A stretch of 64,000 nt of DNA from Polyangia bacterium. Lineage in GTDB: Bacteria; Myxococcota_A; Polyangia; Nannocystales; Nannocystaceae. The DNA lies in contig JAUHWG010000024.1 in NCBI GenBank assembly GCA_030424595.1, positions 1 through 64,000 of the forward strand, written 5' to 3'. A program made the translations under genes and the position numbers. Below are positions 63,686 to 64,000 of the stretch, piece by piece. Under the pieces are notes generated by a model that did not search any database, was not told the DNA's origin, and saw nothing but the letters and a program-made list of their open reading frames with translations. Positions within the stretch are counted from its first letter, which is position 1, and each line of letters begins with the position of its first letter.

Positions 63686-64000
63686 CTACTCCTCGCGCAG
63701 GGGCGGCACCACGGTGCTCCGGGTGATCCGATCGCTGGCGACGGCGTCGATCTGCTTGCGCAGATGCCGGTGCTTTTCCACCAGGTCGAGGAACTGCGCC
63801 CGTTGGAGGGTCAGGAAGATACAGGGGGTCAAGGTGCGGATCGTCGCCGTCCGCGGCATGTCCTTGATCAGGGCGATCTCGCCGAAGTGATCGCCGTCCT
63901 GGAGCACGTTCAGGTGACGCTCGCCGAGCACCGGATCGGACTTGGTCACCGCGACCTTGCCGCGGGCGACGATGTAGAACTTGTCGACGGCGACGTCGCC
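63686..64000 (-). CDS. Cyclic-nucleotide-binding domain protein (5' truncated by window end)
   Basis: The C-terminal 104 residues of a protein whose start lies beyond the window. The phosphate-binding cassette is FGEIALIKDMPRTATIRT, with the Gly-Glu and Arg that grip cAMP/cGMP in CAP-family domains. It follows beta segments VDKFYIVARGKVAV and HLNVLQDGDHF, and a C-terminal helix FLDLVEKHRHLRKQI. No helix-turn-helix follows, so this end is not a Crp-type DNA-binding domain. It may be a regulatory module of a larger kinase, transporter or patatin-type protein. Confidence 0.85.
   Translation of the reverse strand, partial: GDVAVDKFYIVARGKVAVTKSDPVLGERHLNVLQDGDHFGEIALIKDMPRTATIRTLTPCIFLTLQRAQFLDLVEKHRHLRKQIDAVASDRITRSTVVPPLREE

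Overview
This 64 kb window comes from a very GC-rich bacterium, most likely a myxobacterium of the Nannocystales type (Myxococcota). Reasons: a dense set of lipoproteins with acidic or Thr/Ser-rich linkers, RCC1-repeat and FG-GAP propeller lipoproteins, a DUF4215-type cysteine-rich segment, a trypsin-like protease with a C-terminal hydrophobic/Arg sorting tail, PAS-sigma54 activator regulation, and dense short tandem repeats. There are no rRNA, tRNA, CRISPR or phage genes. The taxonomic call is inference, not a search result.

1-12.9 kb is the accessory-looking part. A PAS/AAA+/Fis sigma-54 activator (285-1706, minus) is followed by three near-identical copies of a ~160 bp regulatory module (near 1.8, 7.6 and 9.1 kb). 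Each copy has a GCTCGCGCGAGC-type palindrome, two to four GTCCG(N)CGGAC dyads, a constant 56-57 bp gap, a perfectly spaced -24/-12 (GG-N10-GC) promoter and a start-site dyad. The modules drive a lipoprotein, an SGNH hydrolase and a GNAT-like protein. Between modules 1 and 2 sits a lower-GC lipid-modification operon (FAD oxidoreductase, DUF1365, cyclopropane-fatty-acid synthase, DUF1295 remnant, second methyltransferase) that looks acquired and internally deleted. A ~300 bp palindromic MITE-like repeat occurs three times (1, 10.2 and 12.7 kb), once next to a broken fragment of a sigma-54 activator gene. An RCC1-repeat lipoprotein lies at 10.7-12.5 kb.

13-26.4 kb: a GHKL ATPase, a small lipoprotein, a di-haem peroxidase with a strong terminator, an RND efflux pair (membrane fusion protein and pump), and a five-gene minus-strand operon. 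That operon encodes an ECF sigma factor, a probable anti-sigma factor, a TPR protein and two paralogous lipoproteins sharing an identically spaced eight-cysteine motif. A secreted lipoprotein is divergent from it.

27-45 kb is mostly exported proteins: an FG-GAP propeller, a PLD-like protein, a PHP-type metallohydrolase, a Cys-rich lipoprotein, a lipin-like HAD phosphatase, a 1041-residue lipoprotein, an M28 peptidase with membrane domain, a trypsin-like protease, two paralogous VWA-domain lipoproteins and a small membrane protein.

45.7-57.7 kb: ClpB, an LPG-synthase-type flippase, a TPR/retropepsin-like lipoprotein, RtcB, a GIDE-like membrane protein, an SDR, a membrane di-haem cytochrome, a SpoU/TrmH methyltransferase and a small lipoprotein. 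57.7-62.5 kb holds the most unusual gene pair: a 1036-residue GHKL ATPase-TM-transglutaminase-TM protein overlapping a second, degenerate GHKL-like gene. The window ends with a TPR membrane protein and a truncated cyclic-nucleotide-binding protein.
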